Assembly (NCBI GenBank): GCA_902773065.1
Contig: CACYDD010000067.1
Coordinates: forward strand, 1 to 11,885
Origin: an uncultured Ruminococcus sp.
GTDB lineage: Bacteria > Bacillota > Clostridia > Oscillospirales > Acutalibacteraceae
DNA: 11,885 bases
Direction of reading: 5' to 3'
A model generated the notes under the pieces. It did not search any database. It saw nothing but the letters and a program-made list of their open reading frames with translations, and had not been told where the DNA came from. This document shows, piece by piece, positions 1 to 6,794 of this stretch. The translations under genes were made by a program, and so were the position numbers. Every line of letters begins with the position of its first letter. Position 1 is the first letter of the stretch.

Positions 1-27
1 AGGGCAGTTTTTTCCTTTAAAATCCAT
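1..27 (-). CDS. 5' end of a gene running off the left edge, possibly a zinc-ribbon/RING-like protein (partial)
   Basis: Only nine codons are inside the window, reading MDFKGKNCP from an ATG at 27..25. An AGGAG ribosome binding site at 40..36 sits 8 bases upstream, and a near-consensus promoter lies before it, so this is very likely a real start. The opening resembles small Firmicute zinc-ribbon/RING-finger-like membrane proteins that begin M-D-(F/Y)-x-G-x-x-C-P and continue with further Cys pairs. That family assignment is from memory of the pattern and rests on one Cys-Pro, so it is tentative. It is transcribed in the same direction as yunB, but its own promoter argues for separate expression. 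Confidence 0.55.
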
Positions 28-57
28 TGATTTTTCTCCTGAATTCAAGTTTACATC

Positions 58-86
58 ATTATACACTATATTTTTCCATTTAGCAA
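58..86 (-). promoter_or_regulatory. Sigma-A-type promoter for the left-edge gene
   Basis: On the minus strand, TTGCTA (86..81) and a perfect TATAAT (63..58) are separated by 17 bases. The start codon at 27 is 31 bases past the -10 box, leaving room for the AGGAG at 40..36. I see no gene in the stretch from 87 to 204. Confidence 0.65.
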
Positions 87-204
87 GAGAAATAAAATAC
101 AAAAATGTGACTTTGCCGAAATGTTGAATAAAGCATTGTGTTTATATTCTTATTTTGCTTAAATTCCCAATAATTCATACATTCTGATGAATCTGATGCA
201 CATA

Positions 205-849
205 TCATTGTGCATTGTTCATTGAGATCATTCCGTCGGGGGTGTCGCCGATAATGACAGTTTCGCCGATAAGAACGGAGGTCGTGACGGTTTCGGAGGT
301 TGAGGTCATGGCAGTGATGATGTTAATGTCGGCACTGATCCGAACAGACAGCTTGTGAACGGTCTGATTAATGCCGCCGCTTTCAAAGCTTTCTTCAAAA
401 TCGCTGCTGACTGTGCCCGATATAGAGATATAAACGGGAATGCATGGACCTTTACCGGTCAGAAGTTCGCCTCCGATCACTGTTCCGAGGGGAATATCGA
501 TTCTTTCGTTCTGTATGTTGGATAGAGCCTCCTGTGCTTTCAGGGTTATCTTGTTTTTGAGCTTGTTTGTCGTGACAGTGTTGGAACTGATGGCACGTAC
601 AGTACCATCTTCTGAAACAGTGACATTTTCAAGTTCTTCGTTGGTTATGTTCATTTCATCAAGGATATTGACAGTTGTTTCGTTGATGGCTGTAACTGCA
701 AAGCTTTTTGCCTGCACAAGAGAGGCCGAAGCAATCACAGGTTTCAGTTTGACTTCAAGAAAAATAACCGAAACAATGATAACAGCCAGTAAAACCGCTA
801 TGATCTTTTTATGTTTGCCCGAAAACCGTCTGTATCTTCTGATCTGCAA
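205..849 (-). CDS. yunB: Sporulation protein YunB
   Basis: YunB is a membrane-anchored sporulation protein, made in the mother cell under sigma-E in Bacillus subtilis; its biochemical role is not known. From a TTG start at 849 the product is 214 residues: a basic N-terminus (RRYRRFSGKHKK), one transmembrane segment at about residues 15-32, then an extracytoplasmic domain. The family's C-terminal block is clear: GPCIPV near 134-139, SGGINQT near 157-163 and ETVIIGDTPDG near 196-206. An upstream ATG at 897 adds 16 residues (MHHNNHSC...) not typical of the family and has no good ribosome binding site. The TTG has GGGGG 7 bases upstream, so I prefer it. The 897 ATG overlaps the mntP stop as TAATG, so coupling from that start cannot be excluded. 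The last codons and stop lie in a 7-bp-period repeat. Confidence 0.88.
   Translation of the reverse strand: MQIRRYRRFSGKHKKIIAVLLAVIIVSVIFLEVKLKPVIASASLVQAKSFAVTAINETTVNILDEMNITNEELENVTVSEDGTVRAISSNTVTTNKLKNKITLKAQEALSNIQNERIDIPLGTVIGGELLTGKGPCIPVYISISGTVSSDFEESFESGGINQTVHKLSVRISADINIITAMTSTSETVTTSVLIGETVIIGDTPDGMISMNNAQ
206..226. repeat. Heptamer-period tract at the yunB 3' end
   Basis: On the plus strand this reads CATTGTG, CATTGTT, CATTGAG: three 7-base units with CATTG constant. In yunB's direction it encodes the final residues (MNNAQ region) and overlaps the TGA stop. A 6-bp inverted repeat, TGCACA (197-202) and TGTGCA (209-214), overlaps it. Confidence 0.6.
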
Positions 850-896
850 AAAATCACCCCCGTACCATAATATACAGGAGTGATTGTTGTGGTGCA

Positions 897-1460
897 TTAT
901 CCAAAAATCAAAGCTTTCAGCCCTAAAAGGATCAGAATGATTCCGCCAATAATTTGTGCCGCCGCAGGATTGATTCCGCTGAATTTCCGCCCGAGCAGAT
1001 AACCAAAAAGAGAGATCGCAAAAGTAACTGAGCCGATCACCGGAACAGCAGTCATCAGTTCGGAAAAATTCTGCACACCCACAGAAGCCGGGAGTACGAT
1101 TCCGACAGTCAGCGCGTCAACGCTTGTGGCAAAAGCAAGTGCGAGCAGTTTTTTGATATTCAGCGGTTGTTCCTCATTATCTGTGATTCCTTTGCGGCTG
1201 TCAATGATCATTTTTACCCCGAGAAATGCAAGTACACCAAACGCAATATAATTGTCAAAGCCGTCTATCATGCTGCTGCCGACTTTGCCGATACTCCAAC
1301 CGAGAACCGGCATCAGCATTTGAAAAAATCCGAACGTAAACGCTGTTATGACCGCACTTCTGATACGTTTTGTCCTGTCCGAACTGCCGCACAACGCCGA
1401 CACCGCAAATGCGTCCTGTGCGACTGCCGCCCCGATCACCGCCGCCGAAACTATCCTCAC
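897..1460 (-). CDS. mntP: Putative manganese efflux pump, MntP family
   Basis: This is a 187-residue, six-helix membrane protein of the MntP family, which exports Mn(II) across the cytoplasmic membrane. The two family half-repeats are visible: AVAQDAFAVS with D16, followed by FGFFQMLMPVLGW (44-55), and later ATSVDALTVG with D115. The short hydrophilic loop NEEQPLN (95-101) separates the halves. I place the start at GTG 1460..1458 because GGGGG lies 8 bases upstream and the length fits the family. An in-frame ATG at 1547 would translate through a 7-bp tandem repeat, giving HAIHYALCIMNYALF, which is an artefact. No yybP-ykoY manganese riboswitch was recognised upstream. Its stop overlaps an in-frame ATG of yunB (TAATG), so the two genes are probably one transcript. 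A related sporulation membrane protein (YtaF-like) is the main alternative name. Confidence 0.85.
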   Translation of the reverse strand: MRIVSAAVIGAAVAQDAFAVSALCGSSDRTKRIRSAVITAFTFGFFQMLMPVLGWSIGKVGSSMIDGFDNYIAFGVLAFLGVKMIIDSRKGITDNEEQPLNIKKLLALAFATSVDALTVGIVLPASVGVQNFSELMTAVPVIGSVTFAISLFGYLLGRKFSGINPAAAQIIGGIILILLGLKALIFG

Positions 1461-1476
1461 CCTAACCACCCCCGGA

Positions 1477-1514
1477 AATAATGCATAATTCATAATGCAT
1501 AATGCATAATGAAT
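1477..1514. repeat. AATGCAT heptamer tandem repeat upstream of mntP
   Basis: After a short AAT lead-in, units run AATGCAT, AATTCAT, AATGCAT, AATGCAT, AATGAAT from 1480 to 1514. The first 28 bases (1477-1504) recur exactly at 8848-8875 after mutL. The tract sits directly before the mntP ribosome binding site, so it is probably in the 5' untranslated leader of the mntP-yunB transcript. Confidence 0.85.
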
Positions 1515-1613
1515 GGCGTGTCGTAGTTTTATATCATTACCGTACAACTTGACCTTACAGATTGTTGATTATTTTTAATATTAAATATATGCAGGAAATG
1601 TAAATTTATGAAC

Positions 1614-1642
1614 TTGAAGAAGGTACGAAAATATGATATGAT
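1614..1642 (+). promoter_or_regulatory. Sigma-A-type promoter of miaB
   Basis: TTGAAG (1614-1619) and TATGAT (1637-1642) are separated by 17 bases. Transcription would start near 1649, downstream of the in-frame ATG codons at 1645 and 1648, which supports the GTG at 1675 as the real miaB start. Confidence 0.6.
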
Positions 1643-1674
1643 AAATGATGAAATTTGATTGTGGAGGAATAAGT

Positions 1675-3081
1675 GTGAAAGACAGTAAAATCACAGAAGA
1701 GGAACTGAAACATCAGGATGAACTTACGGATATGCTGAGGGATATCCTTTATATAAGGGCAGGAAACAAACAGCCGAAAGCATCGGTGCGTACCTATGGC
1801 TGTCAGCAGAACGTAGCAGACAGCGAAAAACTGAAAGGTATGCTTGAAAAAATGGGCTGCGCGCTGACGGACGATTATAATGAAGCTGATATTATCATAT
1901 TCAATACCTGTGCAGTCCGTGAACATGCTGAGGACAGGGTTTTCGGCAATGTGGGCGCACTCAAAGCACTGAAAAAAAAGAAACCGTCACTGCTTATAGG
2001 TCTTTGCGGCTGTATGATGGAGCAGGAGCATATTGCACAGAAAATTTACAAGAGTTTTCCGTATGTCGGTTTGGTGTTCGGTACTCATGTCATTCACAAA
2101 TTTCCTGAGCTGATCTATAATTGTGTAACCAGCGGAAAAAGACTTGTGGAACGGGGAAGTGACGACGGTGAAATTTACGAGGGGCTGCCGCTGCACCGTG
2201 ACGGAAGCTTCAAGGGCTGGCTGCCTATTATGTACGGCTGTGATAATTTCTGCACCTACTGCATTGTACCTCATGTCAGAGGACGTGAGCGAAGCCGCCG
2301 ACCCAATTCTGTTCTTGCAGAAGCACGCTCTATGGTAAAGGCAGGCTATAAGGATATTACGCTTCTGGGGCAGAATGTTAACTCTTATGGCAAGGGTCTG
2401 GACGAAGAAACAGATTTTGCCTCCCTTTTGCAGAGTGTTGCCGATATTGAGGGGGATTTCTGGGTTCGCTTTATGACCTCACACCCGAAGGATGCTTCTA
2501 AAAAACTGATCGATACCATAGCGGCAAACGATAATATCTGCAATCATCTTCATTTGCCTTTTCAATGCGGCAGTGACAGAGTGCTGAAAAAAATGAACCG
2601 CCGTTACACAAAAGAAAAATATCTTGAAATTGCCAATTACGCAAAAAGCAAAATTCCCGACCTTTCCCTGACAAGTGATGTTATTGTCGGCTTTCCGGGA
2701 GAAACGGAGGAAGATTTTGAAGAAACGCTGGAGCTGATAAAGGAAGTAAAATTCACCTCGCTTTTTACCTTTATCTATTCACCGCGTGTCGGCACACCTG
2801 CCGCAAAATTTGATGACCCCTATACCCATGAGGACAAGGCAAAGAGAATGGGCAGACTTCTCAAAGTGCAGGAGAGCATTGCCGCCGAAAGATGTGCTTC
2901 CATGGTAGGAAAAACCTACAGAGTGCTTGTTGAGGAACAGGCAAGAGAGGGTGTTCTGAACGCAAGAACACAGAACAATATTGTAGTAGAATTGAACGCA
3001 CCGACTGAACTGATCGGCACATTCCAATATGCCGAGATCACAGAAGCAAGAAACTGGATCTTAAGAGGAAAAATCGTTTGA
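1675..3081 (+). CDS. miaB: tRNA-2-methylthio-N6-dimethylallyladenosine synthase MiaB
   Basis: MiaB is a cytoplasmic radical-SAM methylthiotransferase that converts i6A37 to ms2i6A37 in tRNAs reading UNN codons. From GTG 1675 it has 468 residues, normal for the family. The N-terminal UPF0004 domain carries the auxiliary cluster cysteines in YGCQQN (C43), NTCAVR (C79) and CGCMMEQ (C113). The radical-SAM motif CDNFCTYC gives C189, C193 and C196. A TRAM RNA-binding domain occupies the last ~65 residues. GGAGG at 1663-1667 is 7 bases before the GTG, whereas the ATGs at 1645/1648 lack a ribosome binding site and lie upstream of the predicted transcript start. The next gene belongs to the YlbF/YmcA family, and mutS-mutL follow, matching the Bacillus ymcB-ymcA-(cotE)-mutSL order without cotE. 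A terminator follows directly, so miaB is probably monocistronic. Confidence 0.96.
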   Translation: MKDSKITEEELKHQDELTDMLRDILYIRAGNKQPKASVRTYGCQQNVADSEKLKGMLEKMGCALTDDYNEADIIIFNTCAVREHAEDRVFGNVGALKALKKKKPSLLIGLCGCMMEQEHIAQKIYKSFPYVGLVFGTHVIHKFPELIYNCVTSGKRLVERGSDDGEIYEGLPLHRDGSFKGWLPIMYGCDNFCTYCIVPHVRGRERSRRPNSVLAEARSMVKAGYKDITLLGQNVNSYGKGLDEETDFASLLQSVADIEGDFWVRFMTSHPKDASKKLIDTIAANDNICNHLHLPFQCGSDRVLKKMNRRYTKEKYLEIANYAKSKIPDLSLTSDVIVGFPGETEEDFEETLELIKEVKFTSLFTFIYSPRVGTPAAKFDDPYTHEDKAKRMGRLLKVQESIAAERCASMVGKTYRVLVEEQAREGVLNARTQNNIVVELNAPTELIGTFQYAEITEARNWILRGKIV

Positions 3082-3091
3082 AATTTTTATG

Positions 3092-3119
3092 CCGCTGACT
3101 TTTATCGGTCAGCGGTTTT
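3092..3119 (+). terminator. Rho-independent terminator of miaB
   Basis: A perfect 8-bp stem, CCGCTGAC (3092-3099) with GTCAGCGG (3108-3115), has an 8-base loop and is followed by TTTT. It starts 11 bases after the miaB stop codon. Confidence 0.8.
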
Positions 3120-3142
3120 GAATTTATATTTCACAAATTCAT

Positions 3143-3171
3143 TTGACAGAACCTTTTATATTTGATAAAAT
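3143..3171 (+). promoter_or_regulatory. Sigma-A-type promoter of the YlbF/YmcA-family gene
   Basis: A perfect TTGACA (3143-3148) and TAAAAT (3166-3171) with 17-base spacing. It lies after the miaB terminator and 51 bases before the next start codon, so this gene is expressed independently of miaB. Confidence 0.75.
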
Positions 3172-3222
3172 ATACTCTGTATAATAAATTTGAAAATTTA
3201 ACTTTTAAGGAGATAAATTACC

Positions 3223-3639
3223 ATGGCAGACATTATAGAACTTGCAAGAGAACTCGGCAGACAGCTTCAACAGGAAGAAGCATATATCAGATATAGCCTT
3301 GCCAAGCAGGCGGCAGACGAAGATCAGGAACTTCAAAAGTTGATCAATGATTTCAGTGAAGTCAGGGACAAAATTAATGTGGAAACCTCGAAACACGAAG
3401 AAGAGCGAGATTCCGCAAAGGTCATCAGCCTGAACAAAGATATGCGCAAGCTTTATGCAAAAATCATGACTAACGAAAGAATGATGAATTACAACGACGC
3501 CAAAGATGATTTTGATGTAATTTTCCGTAGGATCACCGCCATAATTCAGCAATGCTCCGAGGGCGAAGACCCTGACACAGCAGACTACACACCTTCCTGC
3601 ACCGGCAGCTGCGGCACTTGCGGAGGATGCGGTGCGTGA
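3223..3639 (+). CDS. YlbF/YmcA (Ric) family regulator with Cys-rich tail
   Basis: This 138-residue, mostly helical, charged protein belongs to the YlbF/YmcA family. In Bacillus, RicA (YmcA), RicF (YlbF) and RicT form an Fe-S-containing complex that modulates RNase Y-dependent RNA processing and affects competence, sporulation and biofilm formation. The family helical region spans about residues 1-110. The end carries C111 and then C126-x3-C130-x2-C133-x2-C136 in a Gly-rich tail, which fits cluster or metal ligation. AAGGAG at 3207-3212 lies 10 bases before the ATG. The position between miaB and mutS matches ymcA in Bacillus, so a RicA-like role is favoured, but sequence alone does not separate RicA from RicF. 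A 6-bp GC hairpin (3628-3644) overlaps the stop; it has no T-run and I do not call it a terminator. Confidence 0.88.
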   Translation: MADIIELARELGRQLQQEEAYIRYSLAKQAADEDQELQKLINDFSEVRDKINVETSKHEEERDSAKVISLNKDMRKLYAKIMTNERMMNYNDAKDDFDVIFRRITAIIQQCSEGEDPDTADYTPSCTGSCGTCGGCGA

Positions 3640-3700
3640 CCGCACAGGACTATTTCGCACTCAGGTTTATTAGAATACCATAATTTCATCGCCGCACCCT

Positions 3701-3744
3701 TATTCAATGTACAATGTACAATGTGCAATGTACAATGTGCAATG
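3701..3744. repeat. AATGTRC heptamer tandem repeat
   Basis: Starting at 3706 the units are AATGTAC, AATGTAC, AATGTGC, AATGTAC, AATGTGC, then AATG. It opens with TATTC, and TATTCAATGT recurs at 4001-4010. Confidence 0.85.
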
Positions 3745-3750
3745 ATGAGA

Positions 3751-3875
3751 TAGGGAAAATAGGGATTCTAGGGATATTTTTGAAAAGTACCTATACCCCT
3801 ATATAATATTATTTTAAAAAGTTTCGCTAATCTTTGGGGTATAGAAGGGTTTGTAAAAACTCCCTATTTTCCCTA
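3751..3875. repeat. Nested inverted repeats built on TAGGGA motifs
   Basis: The outer arms are a perfect 15-base inverted repeat (3751-3765 and 3861-3875), each with two TAGGGA cores 9 bases apart on opposite strands. A third direct TAGGGA begins at 3769, continuing the 9-base spacing. Inside lies a perfect 9-base pair of arms, CTATACCCC (3791-3799) and GGGGTATAG (3836-3844). Further TAGGGA copies at 3916, 3947 and 3968 lie outside the arms; the one at 3947 is within the palindrome TTCCCGATAGGGAA (3940-3953). The arrangement resembles protein-binding sites (operator or iterons) or a long RNA hairpin. Function is not established. Confidence 0.7.
3780..3807 (+). promoter_or_regulatory. Possible promoter inside the TAGGGA inverted repeat
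   Basis: TTGAAA (3780-3785) and TATAAT (3802-3807) with 16-base spacing point toward mutS. The inner arm CTATACCCC (3791-3799) falls exactly between the two boxes, and the three TAGGGA copies lie just upstream, as an operator would. The surrounding DNA is AT-rich, so a chance match is possible. The leader to mutS would be about 300 bases. Confidence 0.35.
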
Positions 3876-3998
3876 CTTTTTCAGGAAGAAACCGCTGAAA
3901 ATCTATGGGTTCGGATAGGGAATTTTTCTTATGACAGAGTTCCCGATAGGGAAAAACGGTCAAAAAATAGGGAATTTTATTTGTGATTTACCTATCAC

Positions 3999-4022
3999 GA
4001 TATTCAATGTGCATTGAATATC
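3999..4022. repeat. Near-perfect 24-bp palindrome
   Basis: GATATTCAATG (3999-4009) and CATTGAATATC (4012-4022) are perfect 11-base arms separated by two bases. It could be a binding site or a cruciform. Half of it matches the TATTCAATGT at 3701. Confidence 0.75.
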
Positions 4023-4046
4023 ATGGGGAAAACTAACTTCCCCATG
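4022..4046. repeat. Perfect 9-bp stem-loop before mutS
   Basis: CATGGGGAA (4022-4030) pairs with TTCCCCATG (4038-4046) across a 7-base loop, directly abutting the 24-bp palindrome. There is no T-run, so it is not a standard plus-strand terminator. Confidence 0.7.
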
Positions 4047-4050
4047 CCAC

Positions 4051-4090
4051 TAATTATTAATTATTCATTATTAATTGTTAATTGATAATG
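4051..4090. repeat. TAATTAT heptamer tract before mutS
   Basis: Units are TAATTAT, TAATTAT, TCATTAT, TAATTGT, TAATTGA, then TAATG. The 7-base period is the same as in the other tracts. It ends 20 bases before the mutS ATG. Confidence 0.75.
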
Positions 4091-4110
4091 TTGGGGGTTG
4101 AAGAAGAAGG

Positions 4111-6738
4111 ATGAAGAAAGAGAGGACGGAGAAGGTGCAGGAGCTTTCGCCGTTGATGCAGCAGTATCAAAGTGTAAAAGCAGAATATAAGGATGCAATC
4201 GTGTTTTTCAGAGTGGGCGATTTTTATGAAATGTTTTTTGATGATGCGAAAACAGCTTCAAAAGAGCTGGAGCTTACGCTGACAGGCAAGGAGTGTGGTC
4301 TCAGTGAACGTGCGCCTATGTGCGGCGTTCCGTTTCACAGTTATGAAAACTATGCGGCAAGGCTGATTGCCAAAGGATACAAGGTTGCGATCTGTGAGCA
4401 GACGGAAGACCCTTCCAAAACGAAAAAGCTTGTCAAAAGAGAAGTCATCCGTGTCATCACTCCCGGCACGGTCATGGAGCAGAGTATGCTGGAAGAGGGG
4501 AGCAATAATTTCATTTCCTCTGTTTTTACGCAAAAAAACAAAACAGGTATGGCTTTTTGCGATATTTCCACAGGTGAATTGTTTGCAACGCTCATTGACA
4601 GCGACGATACCGAAGCTGCCATTAAAGACGAGCTTCTGAAATTCAGCCCGAGAGAGCTGATTATCGGCGGCGATACCGTGAAATTCAAAACGCTTGCTCC
4701 GTTTATCAAAGATAAGCTCAGTGCCTGCGTGAATATGCTTGATGATGAGGATTTTTCCTTTGCCTCGTCCCGTGAAAGGATTGTGGAGCAATTTGAGGGA
4801 AAAAGTCTGGAATTGCTTGGCTTGGAGGAAAAACAGCAGACTGTTTCGGCGGTCGGTGCATTGCTGCTGTATTTGCAGAGGACACAGAAAAACGGACTGG
4901 AACGTATTGCGAAAATTGAAATATATGAAGAGGAACAATATGTTCATCTTGATTATAATACAAGGCGGAATCTGGAGCTGACTGAGCCGCTCAACAGTAA
5001 AAATAAAGCGGCTTCTCTGCTTGCGGTTCTGGACAAAACAAAGACTTCCATGGGCAAGCGTTTGATCAAAAGCTATGTGGAAAAGCCGCTTGTGAATCTG
5101 GCAGGGATCACAAGGCGGCAGAATGCAGTAGCAGAGCTTTATGACAATGTGCGTATGCGGACGGAACTGCGTGAAAGCCTTATAGGAATGTTCGATATCC
5201 AGCGTGTTATTACCCGAATTGTTTACGGTTCGGCAAATGCAAGAGAGTTACGTTCGCTTTGCTCGGCACTGAAAAAACTTCCGCAAATCAAACAGACGGT
5301 GCAGTCTGCCGAAAGCGGACTTTTGAAGGAAATGCACGACAGACTTGACCTTCTGGAAGATATTACTTCACTGATTGACAATTCTATTGAGGATGAACCG
5401 CCGTTTTCGGTGCGTGAGGGCGGTATGATCCGAAAGGGCTGTTCCGCAGAGCTTGACGAGCTGAGAGAGGATATGCAGGGCGGTTCTGACCTGCTGACGA
5501 AAATTGAAGCACAGGAACGTGAAAAAACAGGAATCCCCAAGTTGAAAATCGGCTATAACAGGGTTTTTGGCTATTACATAGAAGTGTCGAATTCCTACAA
5601 AAATCTTGTTCCGAATGAATATATCCGAAAACAGACACTGACAAACGGTGAAAGATATATTACAGAAGAACTGAAAAATCTTGAACGGCGTATTCTCGGT
5701 GCAAAAGACAGGGCAAACGAGCTTGAATATGCAATTTTTGAAAAGGTAAGGAATACGGTAGCCGCAGCGGCACAAAGAATCTCCGATACCGCTTCGGCGG
5801 CGGCGGTTCTGGATGTTATCGCTTCATTTGCGCAGGCATCTTTTGACAATAATTACTGCTGTCCTGTGTTGAACAATAACGGTATTATAAAAATCACTGA
5901 GGGAAGACATCCTGTTGTGGAAAGGCTTGTTGCAGATACACGCTTTGTACCAAATGATACCATTCTTGACCTGAAAGACGACAGAGTTGCGATTATCACA
6001 GGTCCGAATATGTCGGGTAAATCTACCTATATGCGACAGACAGCACTGATCGTGCTGATGGCTCAGATCGGCTGTTTTGTACCGGCAAAAAGTGCGGAAT
6101 TGTCTGTTGTTGACAGTGTATTTACCAGGATCGGTGCGTCTGATGATCTGTCAACGGGTCAGTCTACCTTTATGGTGGAAATGAACGAGGTAGCCTATAT
6201 TCTGAAAAAGGCAACCAAAAACAGCCTTTTGATTCTTGATGAGATCGGCAGGGGAACATCCACCTATGATGGAATGAGCATTGCAAGGGCAGTGCTGGAA
6301 TATGTGGCAGATACAAAAAAGCTTGGAGCAAAAACACTGTTTGCAACGCATTATCATGAGCTTACTGTTCTGGAAGATAAGCTCAAGGGCGTAAAAAACT
6401 ATAATATTGCCGCTGTCAAGCACGGTGATGATATTACATTTTTAAGAAGAATTATCAGAGGGGCGGTGGATGAATCCTACGGTGTCGAGGTAGCAAAGTT
6501 AGCAGGTCTGCCCGACAGCGTGATAGAACGTGCGAAAAAAATTCTTGCCGAGCTGGAAAGCGGCAGTGTCAAGCCGAAAAAACAGCGGAAGGTGGTTATG
6601 GAAACCGACCAGATGACCCTTACTCCGCCCGAATCTCCTGTCGAAAAACGACTGAAAGAGATCGATATCAATCAACTGACACCGATGGAATCGATGAATA
6701 TCCTTTTTGAATTGATCAAAATTGCGGAACAGAATTAG
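4111..6738 (+). CDS. mutS: DNA mismatch repair protein MutS
   Basis: MutS binds mismatches and small loops in newly replicated DNA and, as an ATP-driven clamp, recruits MutL. At 875 residues it is close to the usual 850-880. The mismatch-reading Phe-x-Glu motif is GDFYEM (F38, E40). The C-terminal ABC-type ATPase has the Walker A loop GPNMSGKST (631-639), the signature segment DDLSTGQST, Walker B with D710-E711 in LDEIGRGTST, and the switch ATHYHEL. The C-terminus keeps LTPMESMNILFEL. The start is uncertain: ATG 4111 has AAGG directly against it, while GTG 4135 has AGAGG 9 bases upstream and gives a start (VQELSPLMQQY) closer to the Bacillus one. The TAG stop lies in a TTAGTGG heptamer tract. 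mutL follows after 56 bases on the same strand. All key residues appear intact. Confidence 0.97.
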   Translation: MKKERTEKVQELSPLMQQYQSVKAEYKDAIVFFRVGDFYEMFFDDAKTASKELELTLTGKECGLSERAPMCGVPFHSYENYAARLIAKGYKVAICEQTEDPSKTKKLVKREVIRVITPGTVMEQSMLEEGSNNFISSVFTQKNKTGMAFCDISTGELFATLIDSDDTEAAIKDELLKFSPRELIIGGDTVKFKTLAPFIKDKLSACVNMLDDEDFSFASSRERIVEQFEGKSLELLGLEEKQQTVSAVGALLLYLQRTQKNGLERIAKIEIYEEEQYVHLDYNTRRNLELTEPLNSKNKAASLLAVLDKTKTSMGKRLIKSYVEKPLVNLAGITRRQNAVAELYDNVRMRTELRESLIGMFDIQRVITRIVYGSANARELRSLCSALKKLPQIKQTVQSAESGLLKEMHDRLDLLEDITSLIDNSIEDEPPFSVREGGMIRKGCSAELDELREDMQGGSDLLTKIEAQEREKTGIPKLKIGYNRVFGYYIEVSNSYKNLVPNEYIRKQTLTNGERYITEELKNLERRILGAKDRANELEYAIFEKVRNTVAAAAQRISDTASAAAVLDVIASFAQASFDNNYCCPVLNNNGIIKITEGRHPVVERLVADTRFVPNDTILDLKDDRVAIITGPNMSGKSTYMRQTALIVLMAQIGCFVPAKSAELSVVDSVFTRIGASDDLSTGQSTFMVEMNEVAYILKKATKNSLLILDEIGRGTSTYDGMSIARAVLEYVADTKKLGAKTLFATHYHELTVLEDKLKGVKNYNIAAVKHGDDITFLRRIIRGAVDESYGVEVAKLAGLPDSVIERAKKILAELESGSVKPKKQRKVVMETDQMTLTPPESPVEKRLKEIDINQLTPMESMNILFELIKIAEQN

Positions 6739-6757
6739 TGGTTAGTGATTAGTGGTC
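6735..6757. repeat. TTAGTGR heptamer tract at the mutS stop
   Basis: Units are TTAGTGG, TTAGTGA, TTAGTGG, then TC. The mutS stop TAG (6736-6738) is part of the first unit. The tract fills about half of the mutS-mutL spacer. Confidence 0.7.
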
Positions 6758-6794
6758 AGGATTTAGGGAAAAAGCAGTGAGGAGGAAAAAGTGC

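Larger units (their letters stand above)
3640..4110. other. 471-bp gene-free gap dense in repeats and hairpins
   Basis: No convincing coding frame is present. From left to right it holds a 7-bp tandem repeat (3706-3744), a cluster of TAGGGA/TCCCTA motifs (3751-3973) with nested inverted repeats and a possible promoter, a 24-bp near-palindrome (3999-4022), a second hairpin (4022-4046) and an AT-rich heptamer tract (4051-4090). It separates the YlbF/YmcA-family gene from mutS. The segment 3745-3998 is bracketed by TATTCAATGT at 3701-3710 and 4001-4010. I recognise no riboswitch, tRNA or transposase here. Confidence 0.75.

Noticed and set aside
440..883. A 147-codon open frame on the plus strand opposite yunB
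   Set aside because: The minus strand carries a clear YunB family match over the same bases; the plus frame has no family-like features.
1461..1547. N-terminal extension of MntP from the ATG at 1547
   Set aside because: It translates the heptamer repeat and has no ribosome binding site; GTG 1460 has one and gives the family length.
1461..1600. A yybP-ykoY manganese riboswitch upstream of mntP
   Set aside because: I could not find its conserved core motifs; the region is AT-rich with a tandem repeat.
1585..1611. A possible sigma-E-like promoter for mntP-yunB on the minus strand (TCATAAA, 13 bases, CATATAT)
   Set aside because: The boxes match only partly, the DNA is AT-rich and the leader would be about 125 bases, so I do not list it. 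It would fit yunB being a sigma-E gene.
3706..3744. Tandem repeats as a CRISPR array
   Set aside because: The unit is 7 bases with no spacers and no cas genes nearby.
3751..3875. A transposase-bearing insertion sequence in the gap before mutS
   Set aside because: No transposase-like frame exists and no clean target-site duplication is visible; only repeat structure is supported.
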